From Paracoccus wurundjeri (GTDB lineage: Bacteria; Pseudomonadota; Alphaproteobacteria; Rhodobacterales; Rhodobacteraceae), in the NCBI RefSeq assembly GCF_030678915.1, contig NZ_JAUUTZ010000034.1:1-40610 (forward strand): a stretch of 40,610 bases of DNA, given 5' to 3'. Made by a program: the position numbers and the translations under genes. Position 1 is the first letter of the stretch, and the number at the start of each line of letters is the position of its first letter. The notes beneath the pieces were generated by a model that saw only the letters and a program-made list of their open reading frames with translations, made no database searches and was not told where the DNA came from. Shown here in pieces: positions 33,558-40,610 of this stretch.

Positions 33558-35075
33558 ATGACAAACGATTTTGCGGCAGATGTGCTCATCTGCGGCGCGG
33601 GAGCGGCTGGCCTGACATTGGCGATCGAGCTTGCGCGGCGCGGGGTATCTTTCCGGTTGATCGAGAAGATGGAACAGCCTTTCCCCGGCTCGCGGGGCAA
33701 GGGTATCCAGCCCAGGACACAGGAGATTTTCGAGGACCTCGGCATTCTCGACAGGATCGTTGCCGCTGGCGGGCTCTATCCGCCTTTGCATGAGTATCGT
33801 GACGACGGCAGCTCTTCCGAAAGGCATGCTGTCGAGCGGTTCGATCCGACACCGGCGGAACCGTACCGCATCCCGTTGATGCTGCCGCAGTTCCTCACCG
33901 AGCGGATCATGCGGGAGCGGTTGTCCGAACTCGGCCATCGGGTTGAGTCCGGGCGCGAATTGACCGGCTTCGAGCAAGGCGAGGACGGCGTTACGGCACA
34001 TCTGGCCGGACCTGGTGGCGAGCAGACCATTCGCACCCGCTATCTGATGGGAACGGATGGCGGACGCAGCTTCGTGCGGGGAGCGCTCGGCATCGGTTTT
34101 CCGGGCAAGACCTTGGGCATGCGCGCAATGGTGGCAGATGTCGTGCTAAGCGGACTGGACCGCGATGGATGGCATCAATTCAACGGCGGCGACATGGAGC
34201 GAATGGTCGCTATCTGCCCGCTTGCCGGAACCGATCTCTTTCAGATTCAGGCGCCCATTCCGCTTGAAGGTGAATTCGATCTCTCGGCAGACGGTCTTGC
34301 GAGAATGATCAGCGAGCGGACAGGCCGGGGCGACATTCAGGTGCATTCGGTGTCCTGGGCCTCGGCCTACGCGATGAATGCCCGGCTTGCTGACTGCTAT
34401 CGGGTCGACCGGGTATTCCTTGTCGGCGATGCCGCCCATATCCATCCGCCGACAGGCGGGCAGGGCCTGAATACCAGCGTGCAAGACGCCTATAATCTGG
34501 GCTGGAAGCTTGCAGCCGTGATCGGCGGCGCGAGCGAGGAACTTCTCGACAGCTACGAGTTGGAGCGCCGCCCCGTGGCCGAGACCATGCTCGGGCTCTC
34601 GACCCGGTTGCTCGACGCCGGGAAACGGGGCGAGATGCACCGAGGGCGGGAGGTGCAGCAGCTCGATATCGGGTATCCCGCCTCGCCGCTTTGCCTGCAA
34701 CCGTTCGAGCGCAACAGAGGCTTACGGCCTGGCGACCGGGCTCCGGATGCTCCGTTCAAGGGGGCGGCGGGCCAGACGTCGCGGCTGTTCCAATTGTTCC
34801 GGGGGCCGCATTGGACGCTGCTTATCCATGACGCCCGCCGAAATCCCGTCATCCCCCGTGCGGGGCTGCACATTCATCATATCGGTCCGCATGGCGAGAT
34901 CATCGATGCCTGGCATCTTATCGGCGACACTTATGGGCTGAAGCCGGGCGATTGTGTGCTTGTTCGCCCGGACGGATATGTCGCCGCCATCCTGACCCCC
35001 GATGCCGAGGAGACCGGAAAGATCGATGCCTATCTGGGCCGCATGGGCCTTGTTCAGCTTGGCGAATCGACATGA
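33558..35075 (+). CDS. FAD-dependent aromatic monooxygenase (PheA/TfdB type)
   Basis: The product is 505 residues from ATG 33558 (GGAGACGAG upstream); the frame opens at 33315 but that part is antisense to marR. The FAD-binding motif is VLICGAGAAGLTLAIELARR (G-x-G-x-x-G). The DG motif lies in LMGTDGGRSFVRGALGI and the GD motif in FLVGDAAHIHPPTGGQGLNT. The C-terminal thioredoxin-like part begins GLRPGDRAPDAPF. Such enzymes hydroxylate phenols, polyketides or antibiotics using NAD(P)H and O2. The substrate cannot be read. It is divergent from marR and shares its twin operators. Confidence 0.93.
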   Translation: MTNDFAADVLICGAGAAGLTLAIELARRGVSFRLIEKMEQPFPGSRGKGIQPRTQEIFEDLGILDRIVAAGGLYPPLHEYRDDGSSSERHAVERFDPTPAEPYRIPLMLPQFLTERIMRERLSELGHRVESGRELTGFEQGEDGVTAHLAGPGGEQTIRTRYLMGTDGGRSFVRGALGIGFPGKTLGMRAMVADVVLSGLDRDGWHQFNGGDMERMVAICPLAGTDLFQIQAPIPLEGEFDLSADGLARMISERTGRGDIQVHSVSWASAYAMNARLADCYRVDRVFLVGDAAHIHPPTGGQGLNTSVQDAYNLGWKLAAVIGGASEELLDSYELERRPVAETMLGLSTRLLDAGKRGEMHRGREVQQLDIGYPASPLCLQPFERNRGLRPGDRAPDAPFKGAAGQTSRLFQLFRGPHWTLLIHDARRNPVIPRAGLHIHHIGPHGEIIDAWHLIGDTYGLKPGDCVLVRPDGYVAAILTPDAEETGKIDAYLGRMGLVQLGEST

Positions 35076-35687
35076 TCGCGGAGACCTCCTCAAAGGATGA
35101 GGCTGGCGCGTTGGACAGGATCGACTGATGGTTGATGCTGCCGTTGTTCGTCATCGTCGCCCTCAATGCGCCCGGCAGCCGTCAAGCAAAGCAGTATCCT
35201 TGCGCCCGGCCGCATGTTTTCCCCTCAGCGGACGCAAGGAGCTCGCGCTGCCATCCGCGTCAATGTCGCTCACGCCACCGATCCACATTTCCTGTCCTTT
35301 CTGAAAGGCGTCGCCTAGATGCGGTTGTCTAATCGCGTGTTCTCAATCAAGCTCATTTGACAATATTCGAATATACCGCCGATCTTCGTTCGACCGGATG
35401 ACGCATCGAAATGCAGAGCATGATGCGAAACGCCATTTCGTGTTGTGTAGCTGATTGACGTTTACCGGGTGCACGGTTTGTCTGCGCGGTCGATACCTGA
35501 TCGCCGCAGGATGCGGTTTTCGCCTGGTCCAGTTCGTCCTGCGATAATGGGCGGGAGGTGATTGGCTCATGCAGTCCGTGCAACCGCATGGATTCCCGAA
35601 ATGAATCCTCATACATCAGAGTTCCGCAACAACGCCTTTTCGAGACTGCCTCAATCATTTCTCAGGGGACAAGCACAGTTAGATCCA
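35076..35687. other. 612-bp stretch without a confident gene
   Basis: On the plus strand 35213-35320 gives a short frame ending HATDPHFLSFLKGVA, which may be the tail of a lost gene. On the minus strand 35353-35616 encodes an 87-residue frame beginning MYEDSFRESMRLHGLHEPIT. It has a protein-like start but no recognised domain and only a weak ribosome-binding site. I list neither as a gene. Confidence 0.35.
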
Positions 35688-36626
35688 TCAGGCGATTGCG
35701 CCATCGAACTCCTCTGCAGCCATGGCCGTTTGCGCTTCGCGCGCATACCGTGCTGGCGACACGCCTACGTCACGCGTGAAAGCCACGCCGAAGGCACTTG
35801 CAGAGCGGTATCCGACCTGTCGGGCAATCTCGCCTACATTAGCTTCCCGCTTGCGCAAAAGGTCCCTGGCCAAAGCCAGCCGCCAAGCTTTCAGATACTC
35901 CATCGGTGCCATGCCTACCGCGCTCTGGAACCGTTCATGAAAACCCGACCGAGACATTGCTGCCTCTCGAGCCAGTTCGGCCACCGTCCACCCGCGCTCG
36001 GGTCTTGCATGCATGCCTCTTATCGCCACTGCCAGCCGATCGTCCGACAGGCCGTACAGTAAGCCCGGCGATCCACCCAACTCGGCTGTCGAGCGAAGCG
36101 CCTCGATCAGCAACACTTCCAGCAAATGCTGCAACACCACCTCTCGCCCCGGCTTGCTCCCCATTGCCTCGTCGCCCAGCAATTGCATCAGCATCGCGAG
36201 GCGACGCTCACCCCGCACCACAACCAGTTCAGGCAGCAGCGACGACAGCAAGGTTGCATCATCGGAATGAAAAATGCAGTAGCCGACCAGCGCCCGCATA
36301 TCGATCGGCCCATCAATGCGACCGACCCGATAATCACCGCCAGGCAGAATGACCGCATCGATCACCAGGTCATCGTCTGAACTGGGCACGTCACTCCACA
36401 TCATGAAGTCTTGCGCCGAAGGTATCAGGAGGAAATCGCCTGCATTGATAACAACCTCACCGCCCTTGCGGTCGCTGTAACGCAGGCTACCCTTGAGCAC
36501 GGCGACATAATAGGGATTGGGTGACTGCGTGCGCCGCACGCGCCATGGTCCCGATCCCGTTACACATTTGGAGAACGGAGCGCCCGGCTGCAGTAAGCCA
36601 ACGATCTGGGTGAGAGGATCAGACAT
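35688..36626 (-). CDS. AraC-family regulator with cupin domain
   Basis: The product is 312 residues. The N-terminal cupin-6 ligand domain has NPYYVAVLKGSLRYSDRKGG, NAGDFLLIPS and HSDDATLLSSLLPELVVVRG. The C-terminal double HTH has WTVAELAREAAMSRSGFHER, MEYLKAWRLALARDLL and VGEIARQVGYRSASAFGVAF. The architecture is that of AraC members that control divergent oxidoreductases. The divergent partner is the SDR at 36724. It is similar to the fragment at 7803-8286 but is not a copy. Confidence 0.92.
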   Translation of the reverse strand: MSDPLTQIVGLLQPGAPFSKCVTGSGPWRVRRTQSPNPYYVAVLKGSLRYSDRKGGEVVINAGDFLLIPSAQDFMMWSDVPSSDDDLVIDAVILPGGDYRVGRIDGPIDMRALVGYCIFHSDDATLLSSLLPELVVVRGERRLAMLMQLLGDEAMGSKPGREVVLQHLLEVLLIEALRSTAELGGSPGLLYGLSDDRLAVAIRGMHARPERGWTVAELAREAAMSRSGFHERFQSAVGMAPMEYLKAWRLALARDLLRKREANVGEIARQVGYRSASAFGVAFTRDVGVSPARYAREAQTAMAAEEFDGAIA

Positions 36627-36665
36627 TCTGGACTATTTCGATATTTTTCTGGATTTTTACCTATA

Positions 36666-36715
36666 GAACATCCAGCCGCCTATGAACACCTCCTGTTCAT
36701 TCAAACAAGAACAGG
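36666..36715. promoter_or_regulatory. GAACA motifs between araC and the SDR gene
   Basis: GAACA occurs at 36666, 36684 and 36709 in the same orientation. The middle copy is part of the palindrome GAACA-CCTCC-TGTTC (36684-36698). AraC proteins bind repeated half sites near the promoter, so these are candidates. Confidence 0.45.
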
Positions 36716-36723
36716 ATCATGCT

Positions 36724-37482
36724 ATGATTAAAAAATCACGCATTGCACTCGTGACCGGCGCAAATCAGGGTATTGGGCTTCAGATCGCGACCGACCTTGC
36801 AGCCAGCGGCCTCACGGTGTTGCTCGCCTCGCGTAACCTCGACCGCGGCAAATCGGCAGCTCAGTCCCTTAACGGCGATATTCATGCCATCCAGCTCGAC
36901 GTGACGGACATAGCTTCGATCGACGCGGCCACCACACAAGTAGAACAGCAGTTCGGCCGCCTCGACATTCTCATCAACAATGCCGCCATTTCCCGGGCCA
37001 ATGGGCCGGAAAGCGAAACCATGCAGGATTATATCCAGCGCTCACGGGCAACGCTTATCCCGGTGGACGAGGTTCGGACCATTTGGGAAACCAATGTCTT
37101 CGGAGTCCTCGCCGTCACCCAAGCCTTCGTGCCCCTACTGCGCAAGTCGAAAGGAGCAAGCATCGTCAATGTCTCGAGCAGCCTCGGCTCGCTCACCATT
37201 AACTCCACGCCAAATCCCTACCGGGCAACCTTCAACCCCGGCTACGGCGCCTCGAAGACCGCGCTCAACGCCATCACCTTGGCTTTTGCAATCGATCTTG
37301 AAGCCGAAGGTATCAAAGTCAACGCGGTGACCCCCGGTTTCACCAGCACCGCGCTCACCAATTACGAAGGCACCGAAACCGTCCAGCAGGGTGCCGCTGA
37401 AGCGGTCCGGGTTGCTCTCCTCGGCAGTGACGGTCCAACAGGTACCTTTACGGGTTCGGTAAACGAGGGCTTTCCCTGGTAA
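36724..37482 (+). CDS. Short-chain dehydrogenase/reductase
   Basis: The product is 252 residues from ATG 36724 (AGGA 7 bases upstream); the frame opens at 36682 but a ribosome-binding site is better here. The cofactor motif is ALVTGANQGIGLQIATDL (T-G-x-x-x-G-x-G). Other features are QLDVTD, DILINNAAI, the Ser of VNVSSSLGS, and the Tyr/Lys of PGYGASKTALNA. A 20-residue insertion (about 168-188) precedes the Tyr, as in carbonyl-reductase-like SDRs. It ends GFPW. It reduces an unknown carbonyl with NAD(P)H and is probably under control of the divergent AraC protein. Confidence 0.93.
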   Translation: MIKKSRIALVTGANQGIGLQIATDLAASGLTVLLASRNLDRGKSAAQSLNGDIHAIQLDVTDIASIDAATTQVEQQFGRLDILINNAAISRANGPESETMQDYIQRSRATLIPVDEVRTIWETNVFGVLAVTQAFVPLLRKSKGASIVNVSSSLGSLTINSTPNPYRATFNPGYGASKTALNAITLAFAIDLEAEGIKVNAVTPGFTSTALTNYEGTETVQQGAAEAVRVALLGSDGPTGTFTGSVNEGFPW

Positions 37483-37494
37483 TCAAACCAACGT

Positions 37495-37518
37495 CCGCTG
37501 GCGTCAGCATGCCAGCGG
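37495..37518 (+). terminator. Hairpin after the SDR gene
   Basis: CCGCTGGC (37495-37502) and GCCAGCGG (37511-37518) form a perfect 8-bp stem with an 8-base loop, 13 bases after the stop codon. There is no T-run, so termination is only likely. Confidence 0.55.
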
Positions 37519-37769
37519 GCCGTCCCAAAATGTCTAGCGTCGCTGGACGATGTTAACGTGCTCCCCTAGCTCAGGACTTCGGGAACGGGGCCGGTCCAGT
37601 CAACAAATTGATAAAAGGATAATTCGCCCTTCAAACCAGCGCGCCGACAAACAGCATGCCCGATAACAACACAGCAGGAAAAGCGATGCGATCCGTCGCG
37701 ATCGGGTGCAAGAACGCTCACACCCCTCTTGCCATGGCGTCAAAGCAACGCTGACACCAACAGAAGCGA
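37519..37769. other. Intergenic DNA with possible membrane-protein remnant
   Basis: On the minus strand one frame gives PIATDRIAFPAVLLSGMLFV followed by GALV and a stop, and another gives YQFVDWTGPVPEVLS and a stop. They may be the frameshifted end of a small membrane protein. The identity is unknown. Confidence 0.3.
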
Positions 37770-38455
37770 TCAGATGGTTTGGCCTCCCGACGCTTCGATC
37801 CGCTGCGCCGTGACCCAGCGATTGTCCGGCCCTAGCAGGCTTGCGATCATCGGACCAATGTCGTCAGGAATGCCAACGCGCCCGAGAGCCGTCATGTTAG
37901 CGAAAGCGTCGTTGTAATCCGGCGTATCCCGCACCGCACCGCCAAGGAAGTCGGTCTCGATCGCGCCCGGCGCGACGCAGTTTGCTGTGATGCCGCGTTG
38001 GCCGAGTTCCTTGGCGAGATAGATGGTCAGTATCTCGATCGCACCTTTCGCCGCTGAATATGCTGAGAACCCCGGGAAAGATACGCGAGTCAGACCGGAG
38101 GAATAGGTAATAATGCGGCCACCATCTGCAATCATTTCCAGAAGTGCCTGTGTCAGGAAAAATACTCCCTTGACGTGCACGTTAAACAACCCGTCAAACT
38201 GCTCCTCGGTGGTCTCGGCGAAGGGGGTCATCTCACCATGGCCCGCATTGTTGATCAGGTGGTCGAAGGTATCGCGCCCCCACGTATCCTGAAGAGCCGT
38301 GCGCAGCGTTTTGGCGAAAGTCAGAAAGCTCTTGCTTTTGGACACGTCGAGTTTGAGGGCAATGGCCTTGCGGCCCATCTTTTTGATTTCTGCAACGACA
38401 TCTTGCGCCTGTGCAGCGTTGCTGCGGTAAGCGATGGCGACGTCGCCACCGCGTG
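37770..38455 (-). pseudogene. Short-chain dehydrogenase, N-terminus lost
   Basis: From RGGDVAIAYRSNAAQAQDVV the minus strand follows a classical SDR: LKLDVSKS, FDHLINNAGHGE, the Ser region IITYSSGLTR, Tyr/Lys in SAYSAAKGAIEI, then ANCVAPGAIETDF and the closing WVTAQRIEASGGQTI. The first roughly 28 residues, including the T-G-x-x-x-G-x-G nucleotide motif, are absent. The open frame begins with three foreign codons at ATG 38462. It has no cofactor-binding start and should not work, although it is otherwise undamaged. Confidence 0.8.
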
Positions 38456-38499
38456 TCGGCATAGGCTTGCCTTCCTATTCCAAAGGCCGAGCCTAATCG

Positions 38500-38626
38500 A
38501 TGCGTGCCAATTATCGGGTTCGTCACGCAGGTAACGACCACGTGCAAGCGATATCCAGCCTCACGCAAGGCTTTGGTTTTAATCATACCGTCGAGAAAAT
38601 CTTACGCTGTTGGCATTTGGTCAGAC
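38500..38626 (+). pseudogene. GNAT acetyltransferase, N-terminal fragment
   Basis: ATG 38500 opens NYRVRHAGNDHVQAISSLTQ, GFGFNHTVEKILRCWHLV. This matches the N-terminal 40 residues of the intact GNAT at 1182 (NYKIRQAGHEDAQAIARLMQ and following); the DNA is about 70% identical by eye. After WHLV the similarity stops, and the frame runs on to 38826 without family features. The acetyl-CoA loop is missing. Confidence 0.8.
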
Positions 38627-38985
38627 CCAGAGCGGCCTTAACGTGCCCAGCTCAGGGCCGGGCCTTCGAGGGAGGCCGCCACTTTTTCTCTGAACTTCGA
38701 TTGGGGCAGGTTTTGTCTAGTCCGGCCTCCAGAAAAGCCTGCCGAGGTGGATTACAGGCCGGGCCGGCCTCTGCGAAAGAGCGCGCGCAAAAGTTGATTC
38801 ACCGCTTCCAGCATTGCCCAGTATGACAATCCGCCTTGGCATCATGATGCGCTCCTAAAGTTTGAGCGGCACCACATGGACCAACACGAATGGGCACGCA
38901 ACCGCCAGTGCCAACGACCGCTTCGCCCCGATCGCGAACCTACCCGTTCAGAATTTAGCTAACTAGAATACCGACATTGCTACTT
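38627..38985. other. Gene-free DNA after the GNAT fragment
   Basis: No supported gene is found in these 359 bases. A frame on the minus strand near 38755-38820 reads MLEAVNQLLRALFRRGRPGL then stop, too short to identify. Confidence 0.4.
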
Positions 38986-39666
38986 TCAGGAATGCTCCCA
39001 CCGCTTAACTACAGCCTGAACTTCCCACAACGATGCGACCGTCGCATCCGGGCGCCACGCGTAGTCCGATGGCCAGCTTGCGCCGTTGGGAAACCATATG
39101 GTTTTCATACCTGCTGCGCGGGCTCCAGCCATGTCGGCCTGTGGAGAATCGCCGACGAAGATGCAGTCCGAGGTCCTAACGTCCAGCCTGTTCGCGGCAC
39201 GCTCGAAGATCTCTGCTTCTGGTTTTCTGCAAGCTTCTTCCTCGGAAATCAAATATGCATCGACCATGCGATCGAGATTGAGAGCGAGCAGACTCCGGAG
39301 CTGGATATGGGTCTGCCCGTTGCTGACGATGCCGATTTTTCGCCCGTTTTGCCGCAGCCAGGAAAGAAGAGGACGCATTCCATCAAAGGGAACCGCATGC
39401 CGCCATGCATTCGCTTCGTAGTCGTCAAAGAGGGCTTGGCGCAGTTCGTCGCGATGTCCTCCCATCTCTTCTATCAGAGTTCCATAGACCTCGATCTTGG
39501 GCATGCTACCGCGTGCATCCAGTTCCATGAACCGGTTGCAAAGGTCAGTCACGCTTGGAAAACGGCCGATACCGCTGCCTGCGAATTGCTGTCTGACGAA
39601 GCTCCGGACAGATGCCGATCGGTCGAACAGTGTTTCATCAAGATCAAACAACACGGCGGATATCAC
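38986..39666 (-). CDS. HAD-superfamily hydrolase
   Basis: The product is 226 residues, starting with GTG 39666 after AAGGAGG. The HAD motifs are all present: motif 1 VLFDLDETLFD (nucleophile Asp and second Asp), motif 2 IGIVSNGQ, Lys in EACRKPEAEIF, and motif 3 CIFVGDSPQADMAGARAAGM. The cap between motifs 1 and 2 is helical (subfamily IA). This is a small-molecule phosphatase or dehalogenase-like protein; the Thr after the second Asp suits a phosphatase. It stands alone. Confidence 0.93.
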   Translation of the reverse strand: MISAVLFDLDETLFDRSASVRSFVRQQFAGSGIGRFPSVTDLCNRFMELDARGSMPKIEVYGTLIEEMGGHRDELRQALFDDYEANAWRHAVPFDGMRPLLSWLRQNGRKIGIVSNGQTHIQLRSLLALNLDRMVDAYLISEEEACRKPEAEIFERAANRLDVRTSDCIFVGDSPQADMAGARAAGMKTIWFPNGASWPSDYAWRPDATVASLWEVQAVVKRWEHS

Positions 39667-39953
39667 GGCGACCTCCTTCTGCCAGGAACCTTCGTGTAAC
39701 CCCGGATCATGACGTTAAGCTGAAGGTCAGCAACGGGCCGACGGGGCATCATCATGGCTGCACGTCTGCGGCCTGTGAACCACCAGAACGTCCTGGATGA
39801 TGTGGAATAAGCGATATTCGGGGTTCACTGATAATGGCACTGCGCGATCCTCAGGAATAGCACGCCTGCGGTAGCGAAAAATTCTGCGTTTCCCGCTCCG
39901 CCGATTCCGACTATATTGCGCCTATATTTATACAGTACCGGAAAATTTCGTCG
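39667..39953. other. Divergent intergenic region before the DUF4123 gene
   Basis: The first bases carry the ribosome-binding site of the HAD gene. The last 60 bases are AT-rich (ATATTGCGCCTATATTTATA) and probably hold the promoter of the DUF4123 gene. No other gene is supported. Confidence 0.45.
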
Positions 39954-40610
39954 ATGTTCTTGCAGCAAGTTCAGATTGACCGAGATATGGTCAAGGTCAG
40001 CGGGCCGGATAATCTGGTTGAAGCCCTCCCCGACGCTCCGCCGCCATTGCTGAATTTGCTCTACGGTCCAGATGCCCCTGCGGGTGTCTATATGTTGGTC
40101 GATGCCAGCCTGCGCCGGGAGATCAGCGGGCTGTTCGATCTGGACAGTATCGAGCTTCCCACGCTTTGCCTGTTCGAGGGAAAGGCTGCCGTGGCCTCGG
40201 CGGATTTCGCGCCATGGCTGGTCGATATGTCGATCCCGGATTCGGAAACGGCGGCCGGTCTATTATTTCACCGGAAATTCTTCGCACAACACTGGCCCGC
40301 TGGCACCAGCCTGCTGATCCAGACGGATGCGCCATTCGAGGCCGTGCAGAAACACCTGCGCCGCTTCACCAGGCTGCCCGTCCAGGATGATGGCGGATTG
40401 CGGTTCTTCCGGTTCTGGGACCCCCGGGTCCTGTATCCCTTCCTGACGGCCGTTGCCGGGGACGCGCCCCGGATGCGGCGCATGATGATGACTGATAGAG
40501 GGGAGCCGCTGCATTATATCTTCCGTCATAATGGCGTGGATATCCGGTTTTCCCCGGATACCGGGGGATTGACCGGGACCCCGATCACGCCCATGCATCT
40601 GCGCTTTGCC
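39954..40610 (+). CDS. DUF4123 protein, T6SS effector adaptor (runs off right edge)
   Basis: An open frame from ATG 39954 continues to the end of the window (219 codons, no stop). Features that fit DUF4123 are LLNLLYGPDAPAGVYMLVDA, SLLIQTDAPFEAVQKHLRRF and GLRFFRFWDPRVLYPFL, the last being the characteristic F-R-x-x-D-P-R-V. DUF4123 proteins (Tap-1/TEC) load toxic effectors onto VgrG spikes of type VI secretion systems and are usually encoded between vgrG and the effector. Here the gene is preceded by its own promoter region, not by vgrG, so the effector is expected further right. Confidence 0.85.
   Translation, partial: MFLQQVQIDRDMVKVSGPDNLVEALPDAPPPLLNLLYGPDAPAGVYMLVDASLRREISGLFDLDSIELPTLCLFEGKAAVASADFAPWLVDMSIPDSETAAGLLFHRKFFAQHWPAGTSLLIQTDAPFEAVQKHLRRFTRLPVQDDGGLRFFRFWDPRVLYPFLTAVAGDAPRMRRMMMTDRGEPLHYIFRHNGVDIRFSPDTGGLTGTPITPMHLRFA

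Noticed and set aside
1..40610. CRISPR array, rRNA, replication origin or prophage
   Set aside because: I saw no regularly spaced repeats, no rRNA-like sequence, no iteron or rep gene, and no phage structural genes.

Overview
The window looks like an accessory region of an alphaproteobacterium, most likely Rhodobacteraceae (Paracoccus-like). The reasons are a DUF2125 periplasmic protein and an HvrA-type H-NS homologue (families I associate with this group), the GC-rich gene bodies and the types of insertion sequence. No rRNA, tRNA, CRISPR array or replication origin was seen. The assignment rests on family recognition, not on a database search.

Layout. 1-2.7 kb: the start of an IS3-family transposase running off the left edge, a Tat-signal gene cut short next to it, a small XRE regulator, a GNAT acetyltransferase and a 5'-truncated IS5-family transposase. 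2.8-7.1 kb: an AT-rich block, all on the minus strand, holding a 130-residue Gly/Ser-rich secreted protein, a second secreted protein with a Ser run and a duplicated Cys-containing C-terminal repeat, a HilA/CadC-type winged-helix/TPR regulator and an H-NS homologue. 7.3-8.3 kb: an IS4-family fossil abutting a truncated AraC gene. 8.3-11.1 kb: two periplasmic proteins. 11.8-14.3 kb: an IS21-family element with matching ends but an in-frame amber codon in istA, abutting the 3' part of a LysR gene.

15.4-38.5 kb: a run of divergent regulator/enzyme pairs. These are HxlR with an NmrA-like reductase, a two-component system with an RND efflux operon, an MmyB-type XRE regulator with an epimerase-like protein, TetR with a SnoaL-like protein, LysR with a metallo-hydrolase and alpha/beta hydrolase operon, MarR with a flavin monooxygenase, and AraC with an SDR. 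Several shared intergenic regions carry visible dyads or repeats that look like operators. Between the intact pairs lie fragments of similar genes: histidine kinase C-terminus, NmrA N-terminus, zinc alcohol dehydrogenase C-terminus, N-truncated SDR, GNAT N-terminus and serine recombinase. The block therefore looks built and rebuilt by recombination. 39-40.6 kb: a HAD hydrolase and the start of a DUF4123 protein, a type VI secretion effector adaptor, which runs off the right edge.

The two parts most worth following are the 2.8-7.1 kb secreted-protein island and the divergent cassette array with its gene fossils. The DUF4123 gene at the edge predicts a T6SS effector just outside the window.
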